NCBI GenBank assembly: GCA_026785865.1
Contig: JAJAZG010000324.1
Span: forward strand, 1 to 33,986
DNA length: 33,986 nt
Direction of reading: 5' to 3'
DNA from: Pseudanabaena sp. CAN_BIN31
GTDB taxonomy: Bacteria; Cyanobacteriota; Cyanobacteriia; Pseudanabaenales; Pseudanabaenaceae
Numbering within the stretch: the stretch's first letter is position 1; each line of letters begins with the position of its first letter. The notes beneath the pieces are model-generated. The model was not told the DNA's origin, did not search any database, and saw only the letters and a list, made by a program, of their open reading frames with translations. This document shows, piece after piece, positions 1 through 8,916 of the stretch. A program made the translations under genes and the position numbers.

Positions 1-1
1 T

Positions 2-808
2 GACTCCGATGAAACTCCTGTGGATAATGAACTCCAGAATGACATCCCGAATATGTTATTGGACTTGTTGCGCGAGATTTGGGGCAGTTCCTCCGAAGAT
101 GCGTCCCGCCGCTCTGATTGGTTTTGGGGTGTGGATATGGGGATATATTATGAAGCAAACCGAGAGGAACCAGCAAAATCAAAATGCATAGTTCCCGATG
201 GCTTTCTTGCCCTAGGTGTGCCTAAGAATGTAGGTGAAGGCGGACGGTTAAGCTATGTACTGTGGGAAGAAAAGGAGAAACCGATTCTCGTATTTGAAGT
301 TGTTTCTAAAAAATATAATGGCGAATATGACAGTAAATTAGCCAAGTATGAAGAGTTGGGGATTCTTTACTGTGTGATTTATAACTCCACTACTGGTCGT
401 AAGCTGTATAAGAATCATCAATCTTTAGAAGTATATAAATTGATTGATAGGAAGTATCACCTGATGCCATCGGTTAGCCTGTTACGCGAAGGTGGAAAGA
501 TGGTATGGATACCAGAAATCGCATTGGGAATTGGATGCGAACAAGGCGATCACGGTGATTGGCAGCGTGAGTGGGTCTATTGGTACGATCGCTTTGGCAA
601 GAGATATCCTACTGCTCATGAACGTGCGGCTATGGCTGAGGCGATCGCTATTCAATCAGATCTTGCTAAACAACGTACCGAGGCGATCGCTGCTCAATCA
701 GATCTTGCTAAACAACGTGCCGAGGCGATCGCTATTCAAGAAAAACAAAAAAATGAAAAATTAATATCTTATCTAAAATCTATTGGAGTTAATCCAGAGG
801 ATCTTTAG
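2..808 (+). CDS. Uma2-like family endonuclease (PD-(D/E)XK fold), probably 5'-truncated by the window edge, with a C-terminal repeat tail
   Basis: Protein resembles cyanobacterial Uma2 family (VPDGFLALGVPKN...PILVFEVVSKKYNGEYDSKLAKYEELGILYCVIYN). Reading frame is open to the window edge upstream of the GTG at 20. C-terminus carries 14-aa repeats (AIAIQSDLAKQRTE / AIAAQSDLAKQRAE). Confidence 0.8.
   Translation, partial: DSDETPVDNELQNDIPNMLLDLLREIWGSSSEDASRRSDWFWGVDMGIYYEANREEPAKSKCIVPDGFLALGVPKNVGEGGRLSYVLWEEKEKPILVFEVVSKKYNGEYDSKLAKYEELGILYCVIYNSTTGRKLYKNHQSLEVYKLIDRKYHLMPSVSLLREGGKMVWIPEIALGIGCEQGDHGDWQREWVYWYDRFGKRYPTAHERAAMAEAIAIQSDLAKQRTEAIAAQSDLAKQRAEAIAIQEKQKNEKLISYLKSIGVNPEDL
641..740 (+). 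repeat. Tandem 42-bp in-frame repeat (two full units plus a partial third), each starting with HIP1 GCGATCGC
   Basis: gcgatcgctattcaatcagatcttgctaaacaacgtaccgag (641-682), gcgatcgctgctcaatcagatcttgctaaacaacgtgccgag (683-724), then gcgatcgctattcaag. Confidence 0.9.
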
Positions 809-820
809 ACTTGGTTGAAG

Positions 821-899
821 CGATCTCATTTCACATCAACAAATATTGCGATCGCGAATCGCCTACAAAAAAACTTGAAAAGATAATCATTGAGGCGAT
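821..899. repeat. Direct repeat copy 1 (~79 bp), flanks the 969-1729 gene pair
   Basis: cgatctcatttcacatcaacaaatattgcgatcgcgaatcgcctac...aaacttgaaaagataatcattgaggcgat; second copy at 1803-1879. Confidence 0.9.
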
Positions 900-968
900 C
901 GCCATGTACAAATAAATTAGATTGCTTAGAGTTATAATTTATATCAATAAGCTCTCAAAGTTAGAAAC

Positions 969-1331
969 ATGACTACAGTAGCAATCCTACCGATCTCTAA
1001 TGTCAGTGGCGAAAAATCCTATCGAGCGATCGCAGGGAACAAACAGAGTATTGGTAAAACTGCTGGACAAGCCTTAGACGGTTTAACTATTCAATTGGGT
1101 GAACCTGACTTCTGTGGAATGCTTATCGTTCAAAGCTTTTATCCAGACTCATTCTTTGGTGCTGAGCAACAAAAGAGATTGTCAGGATTGATGAATTTAT
1201 GGAGAATGGCTCGCGATCTCGGCGAAGCATTGCCATCTGAGCAACAGATAGAATTGGATACTTTGGTTGATGCTGAACTAAAAGCTGCGACTAACCGTAC
1301 AAGTTCTCTAATGCAGCAATTGAGTCAATGA
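969..1331 (+). CDS. Hypothetical protein, HNH-gene partner
   Basis: 120-aa ORF overlapping the downstream HNH ORF (ATGA junction). Confidence 0.8.
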   Translation: MTTVAILPISNVSGEKSYRAIAGNKQSIGKTAGQALDGLTIQLGEPDFCGMLIVQSFYPDSFFGAEQQKRLSGLMNLWRMARDLGEALPSEQQIELDTLVDAELKAATNRTSSLMQQLSQ

Positions 1332-1729
1332 ATCCATATTATGCGGCGATCGCGGAACGGGCAAACCATCGGTGTGAATATTGCCATGCTCCTGAGTTGG
1401 TTTTTAATTTTCCATTTGAGGTTGAGCATATTATCCCTATTGCTCGACAAGGTAAAAATGATGAAGCCAATTTAGCGCTTGCCTGTCGTTCTTGTAATTT
1501 GCGTAAAGGCACTCGTATTTGTGGCAGTGCAATTGATCCAAGCATCGAAATTAGTTTTTTTCGCCCAAGAGAAAATAAGTGGGTTGAGCATTTTCAAGTT
1601 GATGCTGAGTTAGGGGTAGTTGTCGGAATTACTGATATTGGGAAAGTTACTGTAGAAAATTTAGTGATGAATAGTACTGCTCAAGTCGCTGCTCGGCAGT
1701 TGTGGATTCGGTTAGGTTTGTTTCCTTAG
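1328..1729 (+). CDS. HNH endonuclease
   Basis: CEYCHAPE...EVEHIIPIARQGKNDEANLALACRSCNLRKGTR: CxxC-HxH-CxxC HNH motif. Confidence 0.9.
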   Translation: MNPYYAAIAERANHRCEYCHAPELVFNFPFEVEHIIPIARQGKNDEANLALACRSCNLRKGTRICGSAIDPSIEISFFRPRENKWVEHFQVDAELGVVVGITDIGKVTVENLVMNSTAQVAARQLWIRLGLFP

Positions 1730-1802
1730 AATACTCAAAAGCTCTTAGTTTCGTTGGTGGATCAGAATTGTTAAGCGATCGCCTTTCCCCACAACCATAG
1801 CT

Positions 1803-1879
1803 CGATCGCATTTCACATCAACAAAATTGCGATCGCGAATCGACTACAGCAAACTTGAGAAGATAATTGTTGAGGCGAT
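1803..1879. repeat. Direct repeat copy 2 (~77 bp)
   Basis: cgatcgcatttcacatcaacaaaattgcgatcgcgaatcgactacagcaaacttgagaagataattgttgaggcgat; about 10 differences from copy 1 by eye. Confidence 0.9.
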
Positions 1880-1956
1880 TTCGTTTGACTAAGCGTTATA
1901 ATTTACGAGAATTTATATTTAACGCCGAAATAACAACGCAATCGATTGGAAACTGT

Positions 1957-3534
1957 ATGATGGCACTAACTTTTCACAAGTTATCAAGGTTCGGCAACGT
2001 TACAGAGCAGCCTCACAACAAGGGGTATCTACAACCCAACAATTGGGATGATTACGGTAATAAGACTTTATTTAGCCTCACTATCTTTGATGAGCAAGGT
2101 AATGAGCAGACTATCGGCAACATAAAAATAGGCTTTGTTGGTCAAGATAATGAATGGACTAATGAGCATATTCCAGATTCATTTGAGGTATTATCTGAAA
2201 TTTTTTATTCTCTTGGTCAGGATGCTGATTATTACCGAAATATAGTTGAAATCCTTTCTCACGAAATGGCTATTAATTTGCTAACCTCTCTCCGCGATGT
2301 AGTACATGATCCTAGTTGCCTGAAAATTGCTGAAAATGAAGATGCTTATAACGATTCTTTACTTAGGTCTGTAAACCGCACGTCTATTGAAAATCAGTTT
2401 AGAAGGATTTTACGCCATGAAGCCCCACTCACTAAATACAATTTCTTTTATGAGAAGGTTGCTGGTGGACGCTATTCTGGCATAAAAGTCAATTTTGCTG
2501 TTGAGCCAAATACCAAACCTTCTTCTAATATTCATGTATTAATTGGTCGTAATGGTGTGGGCAAAACAACCCTACTGAATAATATGGTAAATGCACTTCT
2601 TTCTAATCGGGGGGGAGTGCGAGAAACTGGCAATTTTGCTACCGTATCACCACTGGGTAGGACTGAGTCTCTCAATAATAATTATTTTGCTGGTGTTGTT
2701 TCTATCTCATTCAGTGCTTTTGATCCCTTTACTCCTCCAAATGATCAGCCTGAGGCTGATGTCGGAATGCGCTATTACTATGTAGGGCTACAAAAACGTC
2801 TTTCTGAACCAGACGGTCAGGCTGTTTTGGGACTGAAAGATAGAGATGATTTGTGCGGAGATTTCATCGCCAGCCTAAATATTTGCTTTGCATTAACAGC
2901 GAAGAAAACACGATGGATAAATGCGGTTAACACTTTAGGGTCAGATTTTAATTTTGCTGAAATGGATTTGTGCGAACTTACGAATATAAACAATCAAAAT
3001 GAACGTGATGAAAGAGCAACAGTACTTTTCAAAAAACGAATGAGTTCAGGTCATGCCATTGTCCTTTTAACCATTACAAAACTGGTTGAAACTATCGAAG
3101 AAAAAACTTTAGTCCTACTTGACGAGCCTGAAAGCCATCTTCATCCTCCATTATTATCGGCATTTACGCGAGCATTATCGGATTTGCTGGTTAATCGTAA
3201 CGCTGTAGCAATAATCGCTACGCACTCGCCAGTAGTGTTACAGGAAGTTCCTAAATCTTGCGTTTCGATACTCCGAAGAACTAGGCTTATTGCAAATGTT
3301 GATAGACCAGAAAGTGAGACATTTGCTGAGAATGTGGGTGTTTTAACGCGAGAAGTTTTTGGATTGGAAGTTTCCAAATCTGGATTTCATAGCTTACTGG
3401 AGAAATCTGTGGCTGAAGGCAAGAGCTACGAAGAAATAGAAGAAGAAGATTATCAGAATCAACTTGGGTTTGAAGGAAAAACTATTTTGCGATCGATGAT
3501 AATGATAAGAGATTCGCAATCGGGGGCTATCTAA
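1957..3534 (+). CDS. AAA (ABC-type/PtuA-like) ATPase; start at 1957 preferred over 1867
   Basis: Walker A IGRNGVGKTTLLNN, Walker B TLVLLDEPESHLHPPL, H-motif IIATHSPVVLQE. The residues encoded upstream of 1957 begin inside the tail of the direct repeat. Confidence 0.88.
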   Translation: MMALTFHKLSRFGNVTEQPHNKGYLQPNNWDDYGNKTLFSLTIFDEQGNEQTIGNIKIGFVGQDNEWTNEHIPDSFEVLSEIFYSLGQDADYYRNIVEILSHEMAINLLTSLRDVVHDPSCLKIAENEDAYNDSLLRSVNRTSIENQFRRILRHEAPLTKYNFFYEKVAGGRYSGIKVNFAVEPNTKPSSNIHVLIGRNGVGKTTLLNNMVNALLSNRGGVRETGNFATVSPLGRTESLNNNYFAGVVSISFSAFDPFTPPNDQPEADVGMRYYYVGLQKRLSEPDGQAVLGLKDRDDLCGDFIASLNICFALTAKKTRWINAVNTLGSDFNFAEMDLCELTNINNQNERDERATVLFKKRMSSGHAIVLLTITKLVETIEEKTLVLLDEPESHLHPPLLSAFTRALSDLLVNRNAVAIIATHSPVVLQEVPKSCVSILRRTRLIANVDRPESETFAENVGVLTREVFGLEVSKSGFHSLLEKSVAEGKSYEEIEEEDYQNQLGFEGKTILRSMIMIRDSQSGAI

Positions 3535-4400
3535 TGAGGGCTTTAGCTACACCAAATGATAGTCCAAAGACAGTATATGAAACATGTATAAATAGTATTG
3601 CAAATACAGATTTACGAGATCGCCTCAATCTGGTAACTCCTAATATTCTTGTTGCAGCAGGGGATTATGAGCAAAAAGCAAAGGCAAAACAGCTTTATTC
3701 CATTCCATCAAATAACTGCAAGAATCATGAAATCGCTTTAGGAGGCGTGACTAAAAAGGAACTCAAGGATGTTTATAGTTCACATATGGTAGATAGAGCA
3801 AAACCAGCAAGAGCGATCTATGACTTGTTGTTGTCTCAGGCTCCATTGGGACGATGTCCATTTTGTGGTTTTGGTCAGGTTTCCACATTGGATCATTATT
3901 TACCGAAAGCCAAATACCCACAGCTATCGGTTTTACCATTAAATCTCATACCTTCATGTAGGGATTGCAATACAGGTAAAAGTGATGCAATTGCGACTAC
4001 AGCAGAAGAGCAAAGTTTGCACCCCTATTTTGATCATCAGAATTTTATTGATGATCAATGGCTCTATGCAGAAGTAAGAAAAACAAAGCCAGCGACTATT
4101 TACTTTTTTGTTAAAGCTCCAGAGCAATGGGACAATATATCCAAAACACGAGTTCAGTCACACTTTAACGCCTTTAACTTGGCTTTACGATATTCATTAG
4201 AAGCTGGCAATGAGATGGTTTCCCTAAGAGATATATTAGTCAACTATAGTAAATCAATGGGTTCACATTCGGTAAAAAAACTATTAGAGATAGAAGCTAA
4301 ATCTTTTACTGGTCGGCATAGTAACTCTTGGGAAACAGCCATGTATCAGGCACTTGCATCGAGTGATTGGTATTGTGATGGTGATGGTGGCTTTCTGTAA
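3534..4400 (+). CDS. HNH endonuclease (PtuB-like), translationally coupled to the ATPase
   Basis: TAATG stop/start overlap; CPFCGFGQVSTLDHYLPKAKYPQLSVLPLNLIPSCRDCNTGKS. Confidence 0.88.
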   Translation: MRALATPNDSPKTVYETCINSIANTDLRDRLNLVTPNILVAAGDYEQKAKAKQLYSIPSNNCKNHEIALGGVTKKELKDVYSSHMVDRAKPARAIYDLLLSQAPLGRCPFCGFGQVSTLDHYLPKAKYPQLSVLPLNLIPSCRDCNTGKSDAIATTAEEQSLHPYFDHQNFIDDQWLYAEVRKTKPATIYFFVKAPEQWDNISKTRVQSHFNAFNLALRYSLEAGNEMVSLRDILVNYSKSMGSHSVKKLLEIEAKSFTGRHSNSWETAMYQALASSDWYCDGDGGFL

Positions 4401-4484
4401 GCCGAACTATTGAGGGTCATTGCGATCGCAAATTAAGAACTTGTTAAATTGTATTGAAACATCGGAGAGTATATTAGAAAGACA

Positions 4485-4814
4485 ATGCTCAAAAAAGGTC
4501 GCAAAGTGAATCTCAATGAGTTGCCAGCAGGCGAGATAATCTTGATGGGATTAAGGGATCTTCATAATGGTGAGTCCAATACAATTGGAGCGTTGCTAGT
4601 AGCGATCGCATCCACGCGCTTAACTGAAGCAGGTTTAGACATTCCTAAAAACCATCTAGCACTAGAGCCAGAGCTAACCTTGTATGCCCGTCTCCAAGAT
4701 GAACGAGAAGATGCTTATGCTTACTATAATGCTTTGCTGAATAGCCTCAATAGTTTTTGCAATGCGATCGAACTCAGTTATAAATATGAACCGTCTAAGA
4801 AAATACGCTCATGA
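4485..4814 (+). CDS. Hypothetical protein upstream of the DUF1016 nuclease
   Basis: 109-aa ORF overlapping the next ORF by ATGA. Confidence 0.75.
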   Translation: MLKKGRKVNLNELPAGEIILMGLRDLHNGESNTIGALLVAIASTRLTEAGLDIPKNHLALEPELTLYARLQDEREDAYAYYNALLNSLNSFCNAIELSYKYEPSKKIRS

Positions 4815-5806
4815 CAGACTCTTTACAGCCACAATTTACTGAAGTTCTCATACTCATCAAAACCGCTCAACAAAAAGTTATTGCTACTGCAAATCAAGAA
4901 CTGATTAAGCTGTATTGGAGCATCGGTAAATATATTAGCGATCGCCTAGCTGCCAGCGAATGGGGGCAAAAGACAATTGAACAACTTGCATCCTTTATCC
5001 AAACCCAAGAACCTGCTATCAAAGGATTTGAAAAGCGCAACCTCGAAAGAATGCGACAATTTTACGAAACCTATCCCGATTCACAAATTACGACCGCACT
5101 GCGGACGCAATTGAGTTGGACGCACCATCGCATCATCATGTCACGCTGCAAGACCGAAGCCGAGCGTCTTTTCTACCTTGAACTTGCCGCCACCGAACGC
5201 TACAGCACCCGCGAACTCGATCGCCAAATAAATAGTGGCATTTTCGAGCGCACCCGTCTCGCCGATGCCAAGCTGTCACAAACTCTCCACCCTAAAACAC
5301 TTACAGGTATTTTTCGCGATACCTACGTCCTCGACTTTCTTAACTTACCTGCCAGCCATTCCGAGAATGACCTAAAAACAGCCCTTGTCTCCTATCTCAA
5401 GGAATTTATTCTGGAAATCGGTCGAGACTTCACTTTCCTTGGCGAAGAATATCGCCTTCAGGTTGGTAATAGTGACTTCTTTATCGATCTCCTGTTTTAC
5501 CATCGTGAACTCCAGAGTCTCGTTGCCTTTGAGCTAAAAATCGATAAATTTCGACCTGAATACCTCGGACAACTTGAATTCTATTTAGAAGCCCTCGATC
5601 GCGACCTCAAAAAAGCTCACGAAAACCCTAGTATTGGCGTTCTGCTTTGCCGTGACATAGACGATGAAGTTGTGGAATATGCTCTCAGTCGTTCTATCAG
5701 TCCTACAGTTGTTGCCGAATATGAAATCAAGCTTATTCCTAAGGAACTCCTGCGAAGAAAGCTGAATGAATTTTACGAATTAATCGCAATTAAAAATGAA
5801 ATATAA
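4811..5806 (+). CDS. PDDEXK nuclease domain-containing protein, DUF1016/YhcG family
   Basis: N-terminal YWSIGKYISDRLAASEWGQKTIEQLA plus C-terminal FFIDLLFYHRELQSLVAFELKIDKFRPEYLGQLEFYLEALDR, typical of YhcG/DUF1016. Confidence 0.92.
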   Translation: MTDSLQPQFTEVLILIKTAQQKVIATANQELIKLYWSIGKYISDRLAASEWGQKTIEQLASFIQTQEPAIKGFEKRNLERMRQFYETYPDSQITTALRTQLSWTHHRIIMSRCKTEAERLFYLELAATERYSTRELDRQINSGIFERTRLADAKLSQTLHPKTLTGIFRDTYVLDFLNLPASHSENDLKTALVSYLKEFILEIGRDFTFLGEEYRLQVGNSDFFIDLLFYHRELQSLVAFELKIDKFRPEYLGQLEFYLEALDRDLKKAHENPSIGVLLCRDIDDEVVEYALSRSISPTVVAEYEIKLIPKELLRRKLNEFYELIAIKNEI

Positions 5807-5945
5807 CGTATTTTCTCTTTTTTAATTCAAGCAAGAATGAAGAGATCGCTTATTAGAGTGTTGATTGGGATATCTTTGTTGTGCAAAATTTGGAAGATGA
5901 GAGTTGAAGCGATCGCTTTTTATAGTGATTGGGGAAGAACGTGAA

Positions 5946-6008
5946 AATAAAGTACCAATTATTTGACGGTAGCAAAGTCGTTTAGCCTTAGCTAATTGGT
6001 ACTTTATT
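5946..6008. repeat. Perfect 16-bp inverted repeat (AATAAAGTACCAATTA), 31-nt spacer
   Basis: Arms 5946-5961 and 5993-6008; ACGTG also present just outside both arms. Confidence 0.9.
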
Positions 6009-6071
6009 AAGTTGCACGTCCCTTAAAGGGCTTTAGGCTCTAAAATAGGTAAGCTCCCCCTTGACCAGACC

Positions 6072-6701
6072 ATGCTTGACTATATCCGTGATGGCAATGA
6101 AATTTATCGAAAATCCTTTGCCACAATTCGCGCCGAAGCAAATTTATCAATCTTGCCAGAAGATCTTCAAGTGGTGGCGGTGCGCTTAATTCATGCCTGT
6201 GGGATGACGGATATTGTCAGCGATCTTGGTTATTCTGAAGATGTGGTGAAAATTGGGCGGGCGGCGCTACAAAATGGTGCGAAAATCTTTTGTGATGCAC
6301 AGATGGTTGCGAATGGAGTCACCCGTAAGCGTTTGCCAGCTAATAATCTTGTAATTTGCACCCTGAATGAGCCTGAAGTATCAGCATTGGCTCAGCAAAT
6401 TGGTAATACGCGCTCCGCCGCCGCAATGGAATTATGGCGATCGCAGATTGCGGGATCGATTGTGGCGATCGGTAATGCACCAACGGCGTTATTTCGTCTA
6501 TTAGAGATGCTCGATCAAGGTTTGCCCAAACCAGCAGTTATACTAGGATTCCCTGTTGGCTTTGTCGGTGCGATCGAATCAAAAGCAGCACTTGCCGAAA
6601 ATAGTCGTGGCGTACCTTTTTTGACCATTCACGGTCGCAGAGGCGGTAGCGCGATGTGCGCCGCAGCCTTGAATGCATTAGCGATGGAGAACGAGCTATG
6701 A
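6072..6701 (+). CDS. cobH: Precorrin-8X methylmutase
   Basis: CobH/CbiC-like: IRDGNEIYRKSFATIRAEANLS...RLIHACGMTDIV...PVGFVGAIESK. Confidence 0.93.
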   Translation: MLDYIRDGNEIYRKSFATIRAEANLSILPEDLQVVAVRLIHACGMTDIVSDLGYSEDVVKIGRAALQNGAKIFCDAQMVANGVTRKRLPANNLVICTLNEPEVSALAQQIGNTRSAAAMELWRSQIAGSIVAIGNAPTALFRLLEMLDQGLPKPAVILGFPVGFVGAIESKAALAENSRGVPFLTIHGRRGGSAMCAAALNALAMENEL

Positions 6702-7426
6702 ACCCAGTTGAAGATAAAAGTGAGATAAAGGCGGGAAACTTATACGGTTTAGGAATTGGACCTGGCGATCCAGAGCTATTGACCCTCAAGGCGCACCGCA
6801 TCTTAACCTCAGTTCCTGTAATCGCTTATCCGACGATGGAAAGTGGCAAAGTTTTAGCAAGGGCGATCGTCGCTGATTTCATCCGTCCCGAACAGATAGA
6901 AATTCCGATGCCGCTTCCCTTTAGTGTTGATCGCTCTTCTCAACCCTATTACGATATTGCCGCCGAAAAAATTGCCGAACATTTATCCGCAGGGCGCGAT
7001 GTGGCGGTATTGTGTGAGGGCGATCCGATGCTCTACGGCACGTTTATGTATATATTCAATCGCCTTGGGAATCGGTTCCATACAGAAGTAATTCCAGGCA
7101 TATCTTCCACTTTTGCTAGTGCGGCGATGTTGGGCGCTCCCCTCACCTATCGCAATGATGTGTTGAGCATTATGCCTGCGACTTTAGATGCGGATATCTT
7201 ACGCGATCGCCTAGCGGTTGCGGATGCGGCGATCATTATCAAACTTGGTAGGCATTTCGCAAAAGTTAAATTAGTTTTAGAAGAATTAGGACTATTTTCT
7301 CGCGCTCTATATATCGAACGCGCCACGATGCCCAATCAAACGATTAAGGCGATCGCCTCAGTTAATGCTGATGAGGTTCCTTATTGGGCGATCGTGATGA
7401 TTCCTAGTAAAACTAATCCGCAGTAG
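6698..7426 (+). CDS. cobI: Precorrin-2 C(20)-methyltransferase (start at 6698, overlapping the cobH stop)
   Basis: GNLYGLGIGPGDPELLTLKAHRIL, CEGDPMLYGTFMYIFNRL, EVIPGISSTFASAA: tetrapyrrole methyltransferase motifs. Confidence 0.92.
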   Translation: MNPVEDKSEIKAGNLYGLGIGPGDPELLTLKAHRILTSVPVIAYPTMESGKVLARAIVADFIRPEQIEIPMPLPFSVDRSSQPYYDIAAEKIAEHLSAGRDVAVLCEGDPMLYGTFMYIFNRLGNRFHTEVIPGISSTFASAAMLGAPLTYRNDVLSIMPATLDADILRDRLAVADAAIIIKLGRHFAKVKLVLEELGLFSRALYIERATMPNQTIKAIASVNADEVPYWAIVMIPSKTNPQ

Positions 7427-7430
7427 TGTC

Positions 7431-7472
7431 AAATAAGTGATGATGGACTGCGCGATGCATCATCACTTATTT
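7431..7472. terminator. Bidirectional terminator-like hairpin between convergent cobI and HNH gene
   Basis: Perfect 15-bp stem AAATAAGTGATGATG / CATCATCACTTATTT (7431-7445, 7458-7472); overlaps the HNH gene stop codon. Confidence 0.75.
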
Positions 7473-7920
7473 ATAGAGCTTTGCGCTGAAGTAATTGGAT
7501 TGGTCTAAATGCTCTCAGCGCATTGTAGGATTGTGGGTAACGCTTGAAAATATAGCGTTCGTATTCGTACCAATCCATTTCTGCTTTTTCTGTATTGCAA
7601 TCCCAACAAATTACCCATAGATTTTTAAATTCCATTGATAGCCAAGGATATTTAGCGCGTGGTAGTTTGTGGTCAATTGTTCTGCCGTTATCTTGGTGAT
7701 AGCGCGTATCACAAATTGGGCAATGTGAATCTGAATGGTCTTTCACCCAGTCTTTACTCTCTTGTGTAGTTCCAAAGGCAGAATTTCCATCAACATAACG
7801 CCAATTTTCGTATTGTTGGTAGTTGTCAAAATTCTTTTCAGTGAGTTTGTGATAGCGATTTTTACCAATCTTATCAACAAGATCAAATAGTTCTTTTAGT
7901 GTTTTGTTTTCAAGATCCAT
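7471..7920 (-). CDS. HNH endonuclease
   Basis: HCPICDTRYHQDNGRTIDHKLPRAKYPWLSMEFKNLWVICWDCNTEKA. Confidence 0.88.
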   Translation of the reverse strand: MDLENKTLKELFDLVDKIGKNRYHKLTEKNFDNYQQYENWRYVDGNSAFGTTQESKDWVKDHSDSHCPICDTRYHQDNGRTIDHKLPRAKYPWLSMEFKNLWVICWDCNTEKAEMDWYEYERYIFKRYPQSYNALRAFRPIQLLQRKAL

Positions 7921-7931
7921 ATTTCTATTTA

Positions 7932-8360
7932 CTAAAACTTTTTATTTCTAGGTTTGGTTTGATATTTGTGAACAGCTTTATTTCCAAAATCAATCACCTC
8001 ATCTTCTGTGTCAGGAAAAGCTTGATCAATCTGCTCGTTAATTCTATTATTTACCTCTGCTAACTTTTGATTGTTGTCCGCGATCTCTTCTGGCGTGAGG
8101 TATTTATTGCCAATGCGATCAGCTTCTAGAAATAGCTCTCCAAGGCTTAAATCATTCAAGTAATCTTGCTCTTGGATTAATTCTTCTATTTTTTGATAGA
8201 GAAGAATAACTTTATCCCAGCCAACATTTTTATAGCCTGATTTTTTTAGCCATTGTTGATCAGGCTTGGTGAGTAAGACTCGATTTTTTGAGTTAGCAAG
8301 TTGTACCTCACGATAACTCATGGATCTAAACGTTCTTTTTTTGTTTTTCTGTTCAGACAT
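7932..8360 (-). CDS. Hypothetical protein
   Basis: 142-aa ORF tightly spaced in the minus-strand cluster. Confidence 0.7.
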   Translation of the reverse strand: MSEQKNKKRTFRSMSYREVQLANSKNRVLLTKPDQQWLKKSGYKNVGWDKVILLYQKIEELIQEQDYLNDLSLGELFLEADRIGNKYLTPEEIADNNQKLAEVNNRINEQIDQAFPDTEDEVIDFGNKAVHKYQTKPRNKKF

Positions 8361-8372
8361 AAATTTATTTTG

Positions 8373-8840
8373 TTAACCTTGTATAGTTTTAAAAAGTTTA
8401 GATACTGCTTTACGAATTTCGCTGTCTTCATATCGCAAAAGCTTGTCACCTTCAATTGTAATTTTCAGTCTAATTGCATCAACCAAGTTTTTTAAATTTC
8501 TATTTTCCTTTTCAAGTTGATCTTTGACCTCAATTAACTGTTCATTGTCTTGTGAAAGTTTCGTGTTTTGCGAGTTTAAAATCTTAGTTTCATTATGCAA
8601 ATTCTTATTTTCTTCGACCTTGAGTGTGATCTCTTTGGTCTTCCTTGTCACCATCCCTTTTTGAGCAGCTTGAAGATTTTGACGATTAATTAGTTCCTTC
8701 CCAGCAAACAAAGAGCTATATTTATAAACAGTAAGCTCATCAGGATTTTGACTAAAATCAAGCCCTTTTAATGCTCTTTCTGCATCCGCTTTTGTCCACC
8801 CCTCGCGGACAAATAAATTTATTGCCTCTGTCTTTTTCAC
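8373..8840 (-). CDS. Coiled-coil hypothetical protein (GTG start)
   Basis: 155-aa ORF; central Lys/Glu/Asn-rich predicted coiled coil (EENKNLHNETKILNSQNTKLSQDNEQLIEVKDQLEKENRNLKNL). Confidence 0.7.
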   Translation of the reverse strand: MKKTEAINLFVREGWTKADAERALKGLDFSQNPDELTVYKYSSLFAGKELINRQNLQAAQKGMVTRKTKEITLKVEENKNLHNETKILNSQNTKLSQDNEQLIEVKDQLEKENRNLKNLVDAIRLKITIEGDKLLRYEDSEIRKAVSKLFKTIQG

Positions 8841-8874
8841 AAAAATTAATCTACCTTTCTTAAATATAGTAATC

Positions 8875-8916
8875 TTATTTGGCTTGTAATTTGACTTGTG
8901 AGTAGAGGCAATTCAT
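8875..8916 (-). CDS. Possible 13-aa leader ORF (MNCLYSQVKLQAK) with a consensus Shine-Dalgarno
   Basis: AGGAGGTGAT at 8928-8919 (minus strand) two nt upstream of ATG; stop TAA at 8877-8875. Confidence 0.35.
   Translation of the reverse strand: MNCLYSQVKLQAK

Noticed and set aside
1740-4400. Retron-like system around the ATPase-HNH pair
   Set aside because: PtuAB pairs accompany some retrons, but no reverse-transcriptase ORF or convincing msr-msd-like structure was seen nearby.
5946-6071. Cobalamin riboswitch upstream of cobH
   Set aside because: A large inverted repeat is present but no recognisable B12-box-like core; not supportable by eye.
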